This document shows positions 1-10,771 of a DNA stretch of 64,000 bases, in pieces. Position 1 is the first letter of the stretch. Every line of letters starts with the position of its first letter. The stretch is taken from contig CM035312.1 of NCBI GenBank assembly GCA_002900995.3, positions 1,550,001 to 1,614,000 on the forward strand, written 5' to 3'. The position numbers and the translations under genes were made by a program. The notes below the pieces were generated by a model that was given only the letters and a program-made list of their open reading frames with translations, did no database searches and was not told the DNA's origin. The DNA is from Ganoderma boninense (Eukaryota > Basidiomycota > Agaricomycetes > Polyporales > Polyporaceae).

Positions 1-887
1 CGTTTTCATCTTTTCCACGGCGTCATGCCATTCCTTTGCATCCGAGTCAGTGCATTGACCAGATTATATGAGAAGAGGAGCGTACTTGATATGCCCTCGA
101 TATCACCCAAGCCTGCAAGGGATTCAGCTTTATGCTACACGCTGTAGCATCCTGAAACTGCCTTACACTGCTATCCCATTGTCTGGTTGCCTGTAGCTGA
201 GGAAGCAAGGCTTTTGCACGGTTCCAAGGGATGTCTCCTTCCGATGTGATCAACGTGGTATCCCTAGGCTGCCTGGGGTTGGCCTCCATGTCGTCCAGTT
301 GAGCTTGGACGGCTGCGAGCTCGGCTGTGTAGTGGTCCCTTTGCTTCTTCTGTGCGGGCGTTAAGTTCTCAATGGGGAGTAATTCGATTGCACGTTTCCA
401 TGCTCGGGACGCGGGACCAAGACTGTTGATGCTCTACTCGAAAAGACGGAACGTTGATATCAAACTCATGAATGGTCACGGATATCGAGAGTTGACTATG
501 ACTGACCGCTCGTGCTTGGGCCAAACGGCCCCATGCCTTCACGTACAGAGGATCAAGCACCGTCGCCTAAACCGTTGCGGATGTCAATACCATAACTTAG
601 CAAGCATGGTTCGTGTGGACCTTGGTAGCATCTGTGGAAGCGTCCATATATCTTTCACCTCGTGATGAGCCTGGGCTTTCTAAACGTTAACGAGGTAGCA
701 AGCCGCCACACCTTCCAAGGCCAAAGGCGCATGCGGCGCGATTGCAATAGAGAACGGCATTATTGCTGTCGTGCTTGATTGCTTCTGTGTACTTCTGGTA
801 CGCGCCTGTGAAGTCGTTGTTGACGAAGAGCGCATTACCCTCGGCTTTGAGCAGCTCAGATGGGCTGGGAGACGTGGTCTCGGACAT
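1..887 (-). CDS. TPR-repeat protein, 3' part beyond the window start
   Basis: The minus-strand ATG is at 887. The first exon gives a typical tetratricopeptide repeat: a short Ser/Pro-rich leader, then helices around AEGNALFVNNDFTGAYQKY and NAVLYCNRAAC. Further exons continue the TPR fold (YMDASTDATK, then DPLYVKAWGRLAQAR) and pass into a region with WKRAIELLPIENLTPAQKKQ and DIPWNRAKALLPQL. TPR modules bind peptide tails of partners such as Hsp70/Hsp90, so a co-chaperone-like role is possible but inferred. At least four exons with short introns are visible, and the C terminus lies outside the window. The gene diverges from eIF3L with only 335 bases between the two start codons. I cannot name the orthologue. 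Confidence 0.75.
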
Positions 888-1222
888 GGTGGTGGGGAGT
901 TAAGAGGAGGGTCGGGGCCAAGGAGTGGCGTGTGGGATATATGGACAAGAGCATCCTTTCTTGTGACTCTGCTTAGTATCGATTTGGGCTGAGAGTCAGA
1001 CAGGGCGCGAGACGACGGACGCCGCTTCGAATTCCTTTGTCCCTCTTCGTCCTCCAGCGCTCGGCGTCTCTTGATCCACGTGGAACTAGAGACGCCCAAG
1101 ATGCAACCTGAATTTTTGCGAGATCAGGAGGAGCAGCACACCGACCGAGATCTCTCTCAAGACTCAGGCTTCCCCACTCCTGCCCTTGTCCCCCTCCATC
1201 TCACGTTTCAGCTGCATTCGAC
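888..1222. promoter_or_regulatory. Shared divergent promoter region, TPR gene / eIF3L
   Basis: This 335-base interval separates the start codons of the TPR gene (minus) and eIF3L (plus) and must hold both promoters and 5' UTRs. It is rich in pyrimidine runs on the plus strand just before the eIF3L start. I see no clear TATA box. Confidence 0.5.
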
Positions 1223-3630
1223 ATGGCGCAGCAAAGAAAAGCTCTTTGGGAGGCCGATCTCGACGAAGATCTCCAGGATGTTGACCTCAGCCTCGCCATC
1301 GGAAACTACGGGCAGAACGGCATGTATGAAGACGGTCCGTCATTTCGTGCATGGCTTTAGTTTCCCTTCGTTCATATGCAGCACACACTAGCGCAATCCA
1401 GGATAGATGAAGCAACCCTTCTTGCTGTCCAGCAACAGATGGCACAGCAGGCAGCATTTGCCCAGATCCCAGACGTCGTTAAACGAGTGAGTCCTGCCGA
1501 AGCTACTGCATTCGAGGATTTATGTAATGGACCCATGTCAGTTCATCGCACATTTCCACCAAGCAGTCCTCGATAACAACCTCGCAGAAATCACCGTTGC
1601 ATACGAGAGTGGCTGGAACCGACTGACAGAGAAGTTCTATGCCAAGACCGAGTGGCCGGAAGCCGAAGTGATTGCGCCTTTGGTCAACGACGGTACGTCT
1701 CTTCAGTGGATTGACATACTACTAGTCCAAGTCCGCAAGGTTCTCATGCTCCATAAAAGATCAAATCTTCCTTATCCTCTACCGTGAACTCTACTACCGT
1801 CATGTCTACTCCCGTCTCTCCCCGGACATCGACGACCGCTTCCATTCCTACGAAAACAGCTGCGAGCTGTTCAACTACCTCCTCAGTACGTTTTCTTGCA
1901 CGTATTTCTTCTTGCATGACCATTCAACCTGAACCATGAAGACTCCGACGGCCCGGTCCCTCTTGAGCTTCCTGAGCAATGGCTATGGGACATCATCGAT
2001 GAGTTCATCTACCAATTCCAGTCCTTCTGCGTCTGGAGGTCCAAGGTCAAGTCAAAGACGGAGGAGGAGTTGACCATGCTTGCCGATGCAAACCAAGTGC
2101 GTCGTCCCTAGACCAGCACCGTGGTGCAACATCTAAATTGACTTGAATAGGTCTGGAGCTCTTACAGTGTCCTGAACGTCCTGTATTCGTTGATTCAAAA
2201 GTCAAAAATCAACGAGCACCTTGTCGCTCTCCAGGAGGGTAAGAGCGCTGAAGAGATAAGGTGATCTGAGCCGTCTATTTCTGCCTCAATACACAAGAAC
2301 TGAGCGAGATGATTCAGTGAAATAGTCGGCGAGTATGGCACACGGCCACTCTACAAGCTTCTTGGCTACTTCAGCGTCATCGGCCTTCTCCGTGTTCACA
2401 GTCTGCTCGGTGATTTCACCCTCGCATTGAAGGTCATGGAGAACGTGGAGCTCAACCAAAAGGTTTGGTCTTGTGGACAGTCACTCCTGAACTTGTGCTT
2501 ATGGCTACGTCCATCTAACAGTCACCTTTCACCCGTGTAACCGCCTGCCACGTTACGACCTACTACTACGTCGGCTTCTGCTATATCATGTTGCGAAGAT
2601 ATCCGGACGCCATCCGTTCCTTCGTCTCCATCCTTAACTTCATCCTCCGCATGCGCCAATACCATACCAGGAGTTACCAGTACGATCAGGTATACTTCAC
2701 TTTTGTTCCATCCCGCGGCAATGCTTAACACACCTGTGCAGATAAACAAGACCGCCGACCGCATGTATGCGCTCTTCGCGATCTGCAACGCGCTCTCGCC
2801 CACCCGGGTAGACGACAACATCTCCAACATCGTCAAGGAGCGCTACGGCGAGCAGTTCGGCAAGATGTCCCGGGGGTAAGTCCCACAGTGCCTGCTAAGT
2901 CCCGAACGTTATTCTCAACCACCACCTAGGGAGGAGGGCATTCCCGCGTTCGAGGAGCTCTTCCTCTACGCCTGCCCCAAATTCATCTCCGCGAACCCGC
3001 CGCCGTACGACGATGCGGAGCTGCTCTCGGCGTACATCGACGACCCGCCGGTGGAACCCGCGCAGCGGCACCTCGGGCTGTTCCTCGCGGAGGTGCGTGC
3101 GCAGGCCCCGGTGCCGACGCTGCGGAGCTTCCTGAAGCTGTACACGAGCCTGGACGCGAAGAAGCTCGCGGGCTTCCTCGACGCGGACGAGGAGGAGATG
3201 GTGCAGCAGCTGATGGTCATGAAGCAGGCGAGCCGCAGCGTGAGCCGCGTCGGCGACGAGAAGGGCCTGCTCGACGGCCAGATGATCTCGACGAGCGATC
3301 TGGACTTCGTCGTGAACGAGGTGCGTCGAGTTTTGTGTTTTGTTCTGGGGGTGACGTGCTACCACCACGAGGACGGGGATGCTGATGTCGATGCGGGTTT
3401 CGTAGAACATGGTGCACATCTCCGAGTCGACGGTCGGGAGACGGTACGCGGGGTGGTTTATCCGCAACACCGAGCACGCACAGCGTGTCCTCGATACCCT
3501 CCGCGCTGCGCCTCTGCCCGTTGCCCCCAAGCCCACTGGTCCGCCTGCCGATGCCGCAAAGGATGGTGCCCCGACCTCAGCCGCGCCGAGGCCACAAAAG
3601 GTCGCGTGGGGCAGCGTGAAGGCTGCTTGA
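1223..3630 (+). CDS. Eukaryotic translation initiation factor 3 subunit L (eIF3l)
   Basis: This encodes a subunit of the cytoplasmic eIF3 complex, which binds the 40S ribosome during translation initiation. The start at 1223 opens [19 protein letters not shown]. Joining about eleven exons gives roughly 600 residues. These include [17 protein letters not shown] (about 70-90), the helical middle with [18 protein letters not shown] and [15 protein letters not shown], then [19 protein letters not shown] and the [14 protein letters not shown] segment, which are hallmarks of eIF3l. A PCI domain fills about residues 330-530 and ends with [14 protein letters not shown] and [19 protein letters not shown]. 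The tail is Pro/Ala-rich and ends [10 protein letters not shown]. The reading frame is uninterrupted across exons and the length is normal for fungi. Identification is close to certain; single exon edges are approximate. Confidence 0.95.
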
Positions 3631-3913
3631 GCATCCAAGGTTAGGAGTTGTTGAGGTGGCTATGTCGTCTTTGCTGTGCAGTTGCGTGGTTATACTACAG
3701 CATACAGCTACCAGATGTATCCCTACTACTTCATTGTTGTATGATGTGTATTTGCGCTCTCCGTTGTGAAGTTGGTCAAGGAACTGGCTAAGAAAGAAAG
3801 GTAGATTGATTACGTGAATTCCATAAGGGAAAGGTTGAGCTCTATTTGCTACAGTACATTTCCAAGCATTCGTTTTCATCTATATCCGTTCATTACATGC
3901 TCATTCATCGCAA

Positions 3914-6855
3914 TCATGCGTTCGTTGTCTTTTCGTGATGCACAAACTTCCCGCTTCCCTTAGCAAAAATATCCTATCGAGGGAGAGCCATGCGAATCAG
4001 CGACCTGCATATAAAAATGTGCGTCCGGGAAGACTCCACACTAACCTTGATGATGCCCCGGCCAATCATGGACAAGGCTTGACGACTCTCGTACAGCGGG
4101 TAGAGCACCACCGCGATGGCCGAGCAGAACGCCCAAATCATCCCAATGACGACCCACGCCGTCAAGCCCCCGACCCCAAATACCGTCTGAGCGAAGAACA
4201 GCGGGAGGGGGATGATGATTAGCAGGACAAGCGTCTGCACACAGGCAAGTCATGCAAAAAAAACAACCAGAACATCGATGAGCAAGGCAATCCACGACGG
4301 TGAAACGAGCGCGGGGGCCAGGACGCACCAGCACGACGGAGGACCACGCGGCAAAGCGGAACGCCTTGTGCAGCGCAGCGGGGTCGAGCTCCTTCTCTTC
4401 TTCCTCCGCGAACTCGTCCGAAGAGGGCTCCAAGGACACGGCCATCGACTCGCGCTTCTTCTCGTCGATGGAGCCCTCTGGCGCGTGATCCACGGGCGAT
4501 TCAGGCTCCGGAACGTGCGCGGGTCTGTTGATTGCGCGGGTCGCCTCGAAGTCGAAGTCCTCTGGCCACTGTAGCGGTCGCAGCCAGTCAGCACCGAGGT
4601 TTGACACGGAGGATGAGCCGAATGGCAATGATACTTACGATCAGCGACACGACGGTGGAGACGATCCCGCCGACGCCGATGGACGCGAGGTTTCCCGCGA
4701 GCATCTCCAGATCGCCGCCGGTCGTCTGCACACGTACGAGACAATTCAGCCAAGGGCAGCTGCAAGAGCGAGCGAGGGCACACCCACCGTAACAGTCAGC
4801 TGGCCGCCGTTGAGGGCGGAGGTCGTGACGAGCCACGTTATGACCCCGGCGCAGAAACCGGCGATGGCGCCGCCGATGCAGCCCCACTTGTTCGCCTTGC
4901 TCCAGGTGACGCACGTCGCAATGGGGACCACCGCCGAGCCCAGCACGACGCCCATGAATTCCTGCGTAGATGAATTCAATCGCAGTCGTTAGCGGTGGGT
5001 TATTTATAGGAGAGTGTTGACGATGCCCCCCGATGGGCGATACGCACATAGAGCCAGCCCAGGGAGATCCCGATGTAGAAGAAGATGAGGCCGAGGATGC
5101 CCATGACGATCGCGAAGAGCGCAACCATCGCGTGAGATACGCGCAGGATCTGGTCCTCCGTGGCCTTGGGGTTGAAGTATTTCTGCACCGAGACGACTAT
5201 TGTTAGCGCACAACGACAGAGTCGCAGAAATAGCGCGACAGAAGCGGGCAGAGCGCGGACCTTGTACACGTCGTATGTAAGGATCGACGACACGGCAATA
5301 AGTTCAGCTGACGTCGCGGACGTGACCGCCAGGAAGAGCACGATCAGGAGCGCCGCCGCGCCCGACTTGCCCAGGATCGCCGCGGCCGCAGCGGGCGCCG
5401 GGAGACCTGCAGAGACGTCCGCGGGGGAGAGCGCGCGCATGGCAGGGTCGCCACGAAGGGCGACGGCCGCGAGCCCCAGCGTCGTGGAGAACATGAAGGG
5501 GATCGCAAACCATGCCAGACCTCCCAGGAGGTACGCTTTGACACAGGTAGCGGGACGGCTGGCGATGGCACGCTGCCAGTACTGTTCAAGGAAACGATGA
5601 GCAACAGGAAATGATAGCGTGCGAAGATAAACACTCACGGCCTGGTCCTGGAAGACAGTCGCAAAGTTCCCAATGACGTTGATGACGCCGAAAATGAGGC
5701 CGTTCTTGGAGCGAAGGGTCAAGTAGGATCCTCCCGCGTTGCCCTCAACAGGTTGCGCTGCAGACGCCTTGGAGAGGAGCGCGTGCATCTCGCTGAAGCT
5801 CCCGATCTTCGGACTCGTCGCATACACGGTGAATACGAAGACGAAGATGATGGCGAAGAGGACACTAGTGTGGGTGCTGCACGAATGCTTAGTGAGTTAC
5901 AGAAGACGCTAGAGAGAGCAGGCTCACTAGTCGCAGAGCAGGGTCGCTCGCATTCCGCCGACCACAACGTAGATCGCGACGCCCAGCGGAATCAGGAAGC
6001 ACGCCTAGAAGCAGCCAGTCAGATTGGACGCGCGTACAGCGAGCACAATGGCGGCCTACCGCAATGGTGTTCATTCCCGTCAACGCAGTGACCGTGGCGG
6101 AACCGCCCAAGATCAGCATCGAAGACACAATGATATTTGTGGCCAGTCCGAAGAACATGAAGACCAGATGGGCGAAGGTGCCCCAGCGGGCAGCGACGAT
6201 CTCCAGCCAGGTGTGCGCGTGTGGGGCATTGAGTTTGAGCTTCGCGGCAAGCTACAGTTTGCGACGGGAGCGATATGTGCTTAGGATAGACGCAAACGCC
6301 AGGAGATAAGGAACGAACTGACCTGGGCAAAGAGCAAGACCTGGACAGTTGCACCAGCACCGTACCACCATGGTCCGGAGATGCCGTCTTTGTACGCGAC
6401 TGCGCTCGATTGCAACTGTGCATCAGAACATGTCAGCGCTGTCCGTCCAAGTGCGTTGGATTGATCGTGCGAGCGGCGGGGGACGCGGGGAAATAAGGTT
6501 TGGGAAACTGACCAGGGTCGCAGCCCAGGTCCATGCGGAGACGATACCTGAAGCAATGAGGCCGGGCTTGACACTTCGAGAGGCGCTATTGAACTCTTCT
6601 GAATTCTTGGGTGAGAAGCCGGTATAGCGTCCTTGAATGGCCGTGAGGCAGACCATGAACGCGCTGAAAAACAACCCGATACCTAGATGACACAGCCATG
6701 CGATGAGGGAGAAGGCTGTGTAGGTTGTGTAACGAGCTTACCGACGACTGAAATGGGCTTATCAGAACAGTTGGAAACGGATAGTATTAGATGGCAATTA
6801 CTCACCGACGCCATAGCCTGCGCCTTGCGGCAAGATAGGTTCGTTCGCGGACATG
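3914..6855 (-). CDS. DUR3: Urea active transporter, DUR3-type (sodium:solute symporter family)
   Basis: This is a plasma-membrane proton-coupled urea (and probably polyamine) permease of the SSF family, serving nitrogen scavenging. The start at 6855 opens MSANEPILPQGAGYGV. Joined exons give about 680 residues with some 14-15 hydrophobic segments. DUR3 hallmarks are QGRYTGFSPKNSEEFN, LLQSSAVAYKDGISGPWWYG, APHAHTWLEIVAARWG, NFATVFQDQAYWQRAIAS, LAVTSATSAELIAVSSI and LTYDVYKKYFNP. A cytoplasmic loop rich in Glu/Ser precedes the last membrane helices. The short last exon, reached from donor GTTAGT near 4048, reads DIFAKGSGKFVHHEKTT and ends at 3914. All ten or so introns are short and the frame is intact. 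The promoter side (6856-7300) carries several GATA sites, which fits control by nitrogen status. It is convergent with eIF3L, about 280 bases apart. Confidence 0.93.
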
Positions 6856-7773
6856 GAGAAGATCTAGAAAGAGCGGCCCAGGGAGAGCGGCGAAAGTCGA
6901 CCAGAAGGGTTCCTGGACAGGAAAGTATGGAGGAGGCGGCGGAGAAGGAGGCTCGAGGATGTGAGCTCACACGCTACCTTTTACATACTGTTGCATGCAT
7001 TGCGTTTGGGGTACCGAGGCGATATCTCGGGCGGAGAGCGGACTGGGATTGGCGGAGGAGATTCGTTTTGGACGGCTTATCTGGGACGCGAGCTGGGGGT
7101 GGCGTTGGATGGCCAGTCTTGGCCAGTCCGCCTCAGTCCAACATCCCCGAGATAAGCAAGGATAAGGAGCCGCGTCTGCGCCAGCGAATCGCAGTCTCGA
7201 AAACCCACTTATCTCTAACCGCCTGCCGCCCGGCCTGCGAAAATAAACGTTATCAGTTGCAGATGCGGAGACGGCGGCCTCCCACATTTGAGCATGATTT
7301 CACTGAATGTGGCTTGTTCAAGGACGCTCAGCGGCACATCTTCTTTGGCTGAACCAGGCTGGACCTCCGTTCAGGGGACTAAGGTGATAGCAAGCAGCCG
7401 AAGTTGGTTTTTTCGAACAAGCCGCAACGGCAGGACAGTGTTAGCGCGGCATACGCATCGATGGGATGACTCGGAGGGTGTGGCCATGCTCACACACTTG
7501 GAGATTAGACACAACTCCAGCGCCACGCTCCTGAACGGGGGAATGGAAGAAGAAGATTGCGAATGAGCCAGACAGATGCCATTGCCTTACTGCAAGGCCA
7601 AGGCGCTCACCATCATACAGGCGGCCCGGGCTCGCCGGAGAAGGTGAAACCTAAAACCACCGAGTTCAACTCTCTGGAAGTTGAACAGGCCGCGTCAGGC
7701 ACCACCGACACCTTCAAGTTCTTGCCTCTGCTCGTCGAGGACGTCGAAAACGTTGCTGACCTCCTTGTCCGCT
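6856..7773. other. Intergenic region between DUR3 and the F-box gene
   Basis: This holds the DUR3 promoter (with the GATA cluster listed separately) and the upstream region of the F-box gene. Open frames here are short and show no recognisable domain. Confidence 0.5.
7076..7254. promoter_or_regulatory. Cluster of GATA-factor sites upstream of DUR3
   Basis: GATAAG occurs four times in 138 bases: plus strand at 7151-7156 and 7161-7166, minus strand at 7076-7081 and 7208-7213. A further GATAAC lies on the minus strand at 7249-7254. These lie about 220-400 bases upstream of the DUR3 start codon. Fungal nitrogen regulators (AreA/Nit2, Gln3/Gat1) bind GATA in pairs, so this is a plausible nitrogen-control element. 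Binding itself is inference. Confidence 0.55.
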
Positions 7774-9647
7774 ATGCTGACCTCCCTTCCACCCGAAGTG
7801 CTTGACGCTATCTGCCGTGCTCTCGGCCGTCCTTCCGCCCAAGCTTTCCCATCCCGCTCGCGTCAGCAACTCAGCACTCTGGCATCCCTGGCTCGGACCT
7901 CTCGCATACTTCATGAGCCAGCGGTTAGTGCGATATGGCACACCATCCCCAACATCTCCGCTATCCTACATACCCTACCAGATGATCTCTGGATCGAATC
8001 CGAAACTTGTGTCGTCGTGCCTCATCCTTACGATGCAGGCTACACCACCTTAGAGATGCAATTCGTACGTGGCCCTTGCATATCCCAAATCGCAACCTAG
8101 CTAAATTGAGCTGCTTCAAGTCCTTTAAGAGGCAGCTAGTTCAGTCCGACTTCACTAGATTAAAGCACTACGCCCGACGCACTGAATACATTATCCATGC
8201 CAACCCCTACTTGATCTCGTCTGACACCTTGTACACTCTCACAGTCCACTTCCCAGCTGGCACACTCTTCCCCAACGTCCAATCACTCAGTTACACTTCC
8301 ACACCGTCCGAGGCCTACAATTTGTTGCCACTACTCATCGGGCCCAAAATGCGTAGCCTTCGTCTCATCGGCCCAGCACCTTCTCAAATCGACGCAGACC
8401 ATCCCAACGCAAACCCTCTCCACTGTCTCCAAGTGCTTCCGCGCATATGTCCTGCTCTGTCCGAGTTCACCACCCGTATGGACCTTAAAACAGTTCCGAA
8501 CATCAATGTCATTTCTGAGTCCATTCCCAGCTTCCACGACCTTACCAGCGTCCTTGTCCCTGGTATCCCGTTGGACTTTAAAGCCATTATACACCTCGCA
8601 GGGCTCCGAAACTTGAAGACTCTCGCTGCGTGTATGTCTCCCGAAATCATGCTGGAAGATTATGACTATCTCGCTTCGACATCAATGGAGGGTCAAGTAT
8701 ACTTTCCGACTCTGCGGAGGCTCAATCTAAAGAACCGTCTCCTCACCCTCTGCACGTCGCTCCTCAAAGTCGTCTCCTCCCCCATACTAGAAGCCGTCAC
8801 GTTCACAACTGTCCGCCAAATCGGCTTCTTCTGCACCACAGATGACGTCTCCGAGCTCTGCACTCAGCTCAGCCGCCACCCCTCCCTCACCTCCGCCATC
8901 GTCGCCGTCAGGTCAATGGTTCACGGCAGCCGTCTCACCCCGACGACGTTCGCGCCACTCCTCACGCTCTCCGAGCTTACCGTCCTCGACATCGACATAC
9001 CACACGCCATCGACGTAGACGACGCTTTCCTCGCCCAGATGGCGCACGCGTGGCGCAAAATCACACGGCTCAAACTCTGCGTCCAGAACCACTACTGGAG
9101 AACGGACGGCGACAACCTCACGTCCACGATCCCCGGCCTCGTCCCCTTCGCCCGTCTGTGCCCTGCGCTCGAGATCCTCGGTGTGCCCGTCAGCGGGGAC
9201 CTCTCTTCCCTCTCCCGTGCCGCGCTCGAGCGCCGCCCTTTCCACCTCTACCCCAACATCAATGTCGGCGTCAACTTCGAGCCTGATCGATGCGCACCCC
9301 AGTCCGAGTCCGAGTCGGTGGTGTGCCAGCTCGAGGTCGGCCTGTCCGTCGTGCGCGCGCCGTGCGTCGTGCCCGTCGCGGCGTTCCTGTCGGACTTGTT
9401 TCCGGAGCTGACGGGCATCTCGACTGCGTGGAACGACGCGATGGGCGAGGACGCGCCCGACGGCGACATCGGCACCCCGGAGGAGATCAACACGAGGTGG
9501 GACGAGGTCGCCTGGCTGGCGCGACGGTTCGGCAGTGTGAGGCGGCAGGAGCGCAAGTGGCTGGCGGTGCGTCGGGATGCGCGTGGGGCGAGGCCGGAGG
9601 GCGGACTTCGCGTTGATGCAGTGGCGGGGATGGTGGGGTGGTCATGA
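7774..9647 (+). CDS. F-box protein with LRR-like C-terminal region
   Basis: The first exon starts MLTSLPPEVLDAICRAL and continues through LASLARTSRILHEPAVSAIW, a degenerate F-box as found in the very large agaricomycete F-box families. F-box proteins bridge substrates to the SCF ubiquitin ligase through Skp1. One intron starts with GTACGT at about 8062; the acceptor lies between about 8110 and 8150 and is ambiguous. The second exon is a single open frame to 9647. It encodes irregular leucine-rich repeats such as LFPNVQSLSYTS, GPKMRSLRLIG, RNLKTLAAC and LSELTVLDIDI, and ends at GMVGWS. Total is about 600 residues. A decayed paralogue lies at 32286-33438 on the other strand. The substrate is unknown. 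Confidence 0.8.
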
Positions 9648-10666
9648 GGTTGTAGTCAACAATGAACATGAACGTTCGACCTTCGGCGTACTCAATGGCT
9701 GCACACACCGGCGGTGTCGCTCAGGTGGGCAGCTATATGTGTGTGCAAATCATACTAAAGCTTAAACTTGGGCCGTTGGTTAATATTATACTCAATTTCG
9801 GCAAGTTCCTAAAAGCCTTCAGCATTGAAGAACCGAAGGCCGAGACGGGCGACTCAGATCGGAGGTGAATTCGTGCAGAATTTACATCGGCCCAGTTGCT
9901 CTTCTAGCCATTTGCTAGTGTTGCGTATGTTCATGAACGCACTGTTTGCGAACCTGACTGGCGACGAGGTGCACATACTGGGCTCCCAGTGCGTTAGCAC
10001 TATTCAAATTGGATCGATTACGACAATCGCACCGCCCTTCAAACAGCTGAGTACACTTACATATGGCCAATTTCAATCCCACTGCAACCCCAATCCTCTT
10101 TCGTGGACGTGTACCCAGCATGAAGTTCATTGGGTTCAGCTGAGTACTGTACTAGTGTGGACTTACTTTAAGCTTTGTGTGGATTGTGTCCAGCGTTGAT
10201 GCCGATACCCGGCACCGGGCGTCCCGGTCGATCAACATACCCGGTGTCCGGTCCGGCTGTGGATCCCCACCCAGTCTGAGGTTCTCCGACCGTTCGGCGG
10301 GGTATGTACCCACAACCACCTACTCTCCTCATTGACAAGGCGCGCAGAAGCTCCTGACGCAACGCGACACTGCAAGCTCCACTGATGGCAATGCTGGCTT
10401 CAACTTCCACATTGCCGTTGCCATGCTCCAACTCGAATGGGCTCGCTGAACTCGGCATGGCATGTCAGCTCTTTGGACTCAGACTTCACTAGCCGGCTCT
10501 TGTATTCCGTTCGCTCTGCGGGGTTCCCGCGGCTCAGGTATCGCTTGCTTGCACGGGGGGAGAGCGTGAATTCAGGAAGCGTGGCTATTAGGAGCGTTCT
10601 TATGCCTAAGCCACTGGCCCCACGCGGCCGTCCGATCCGCTCGAACGCGCATGCGATTGCCGACTG
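9648..10666. other. Intergenic region before P450 gene A
   Basis: About 1 kb without a supportable gene. It carries an AT-rich patch near 9770-9830 and GC-rich sequence near 10200-10300 with repeated CCCGG/CCGG words. Open frames are short and featureless. Confidence 0.4.
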
Positions 10667-10674
10667 TTATAAAA
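10667..10674 (+). promoter_or_regulatory. TATA box of P450 gene A
   Basis: TTATAAAA lies 98-105 bases upstream of the ATG at 10772, a normal distance for a fungal promoter, and is followed by a pyrimidine-rich stretch. Confidence 0.55.
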
Positions 10675-10771
10675 CATCACACCTTTCTCGTCTCCTGTCC
10701 TTCTCATTGCAGATCACATTTACACCTCCACCTCCACGGCCAACAACATAACGCTATAATTGCCAGCTTCC

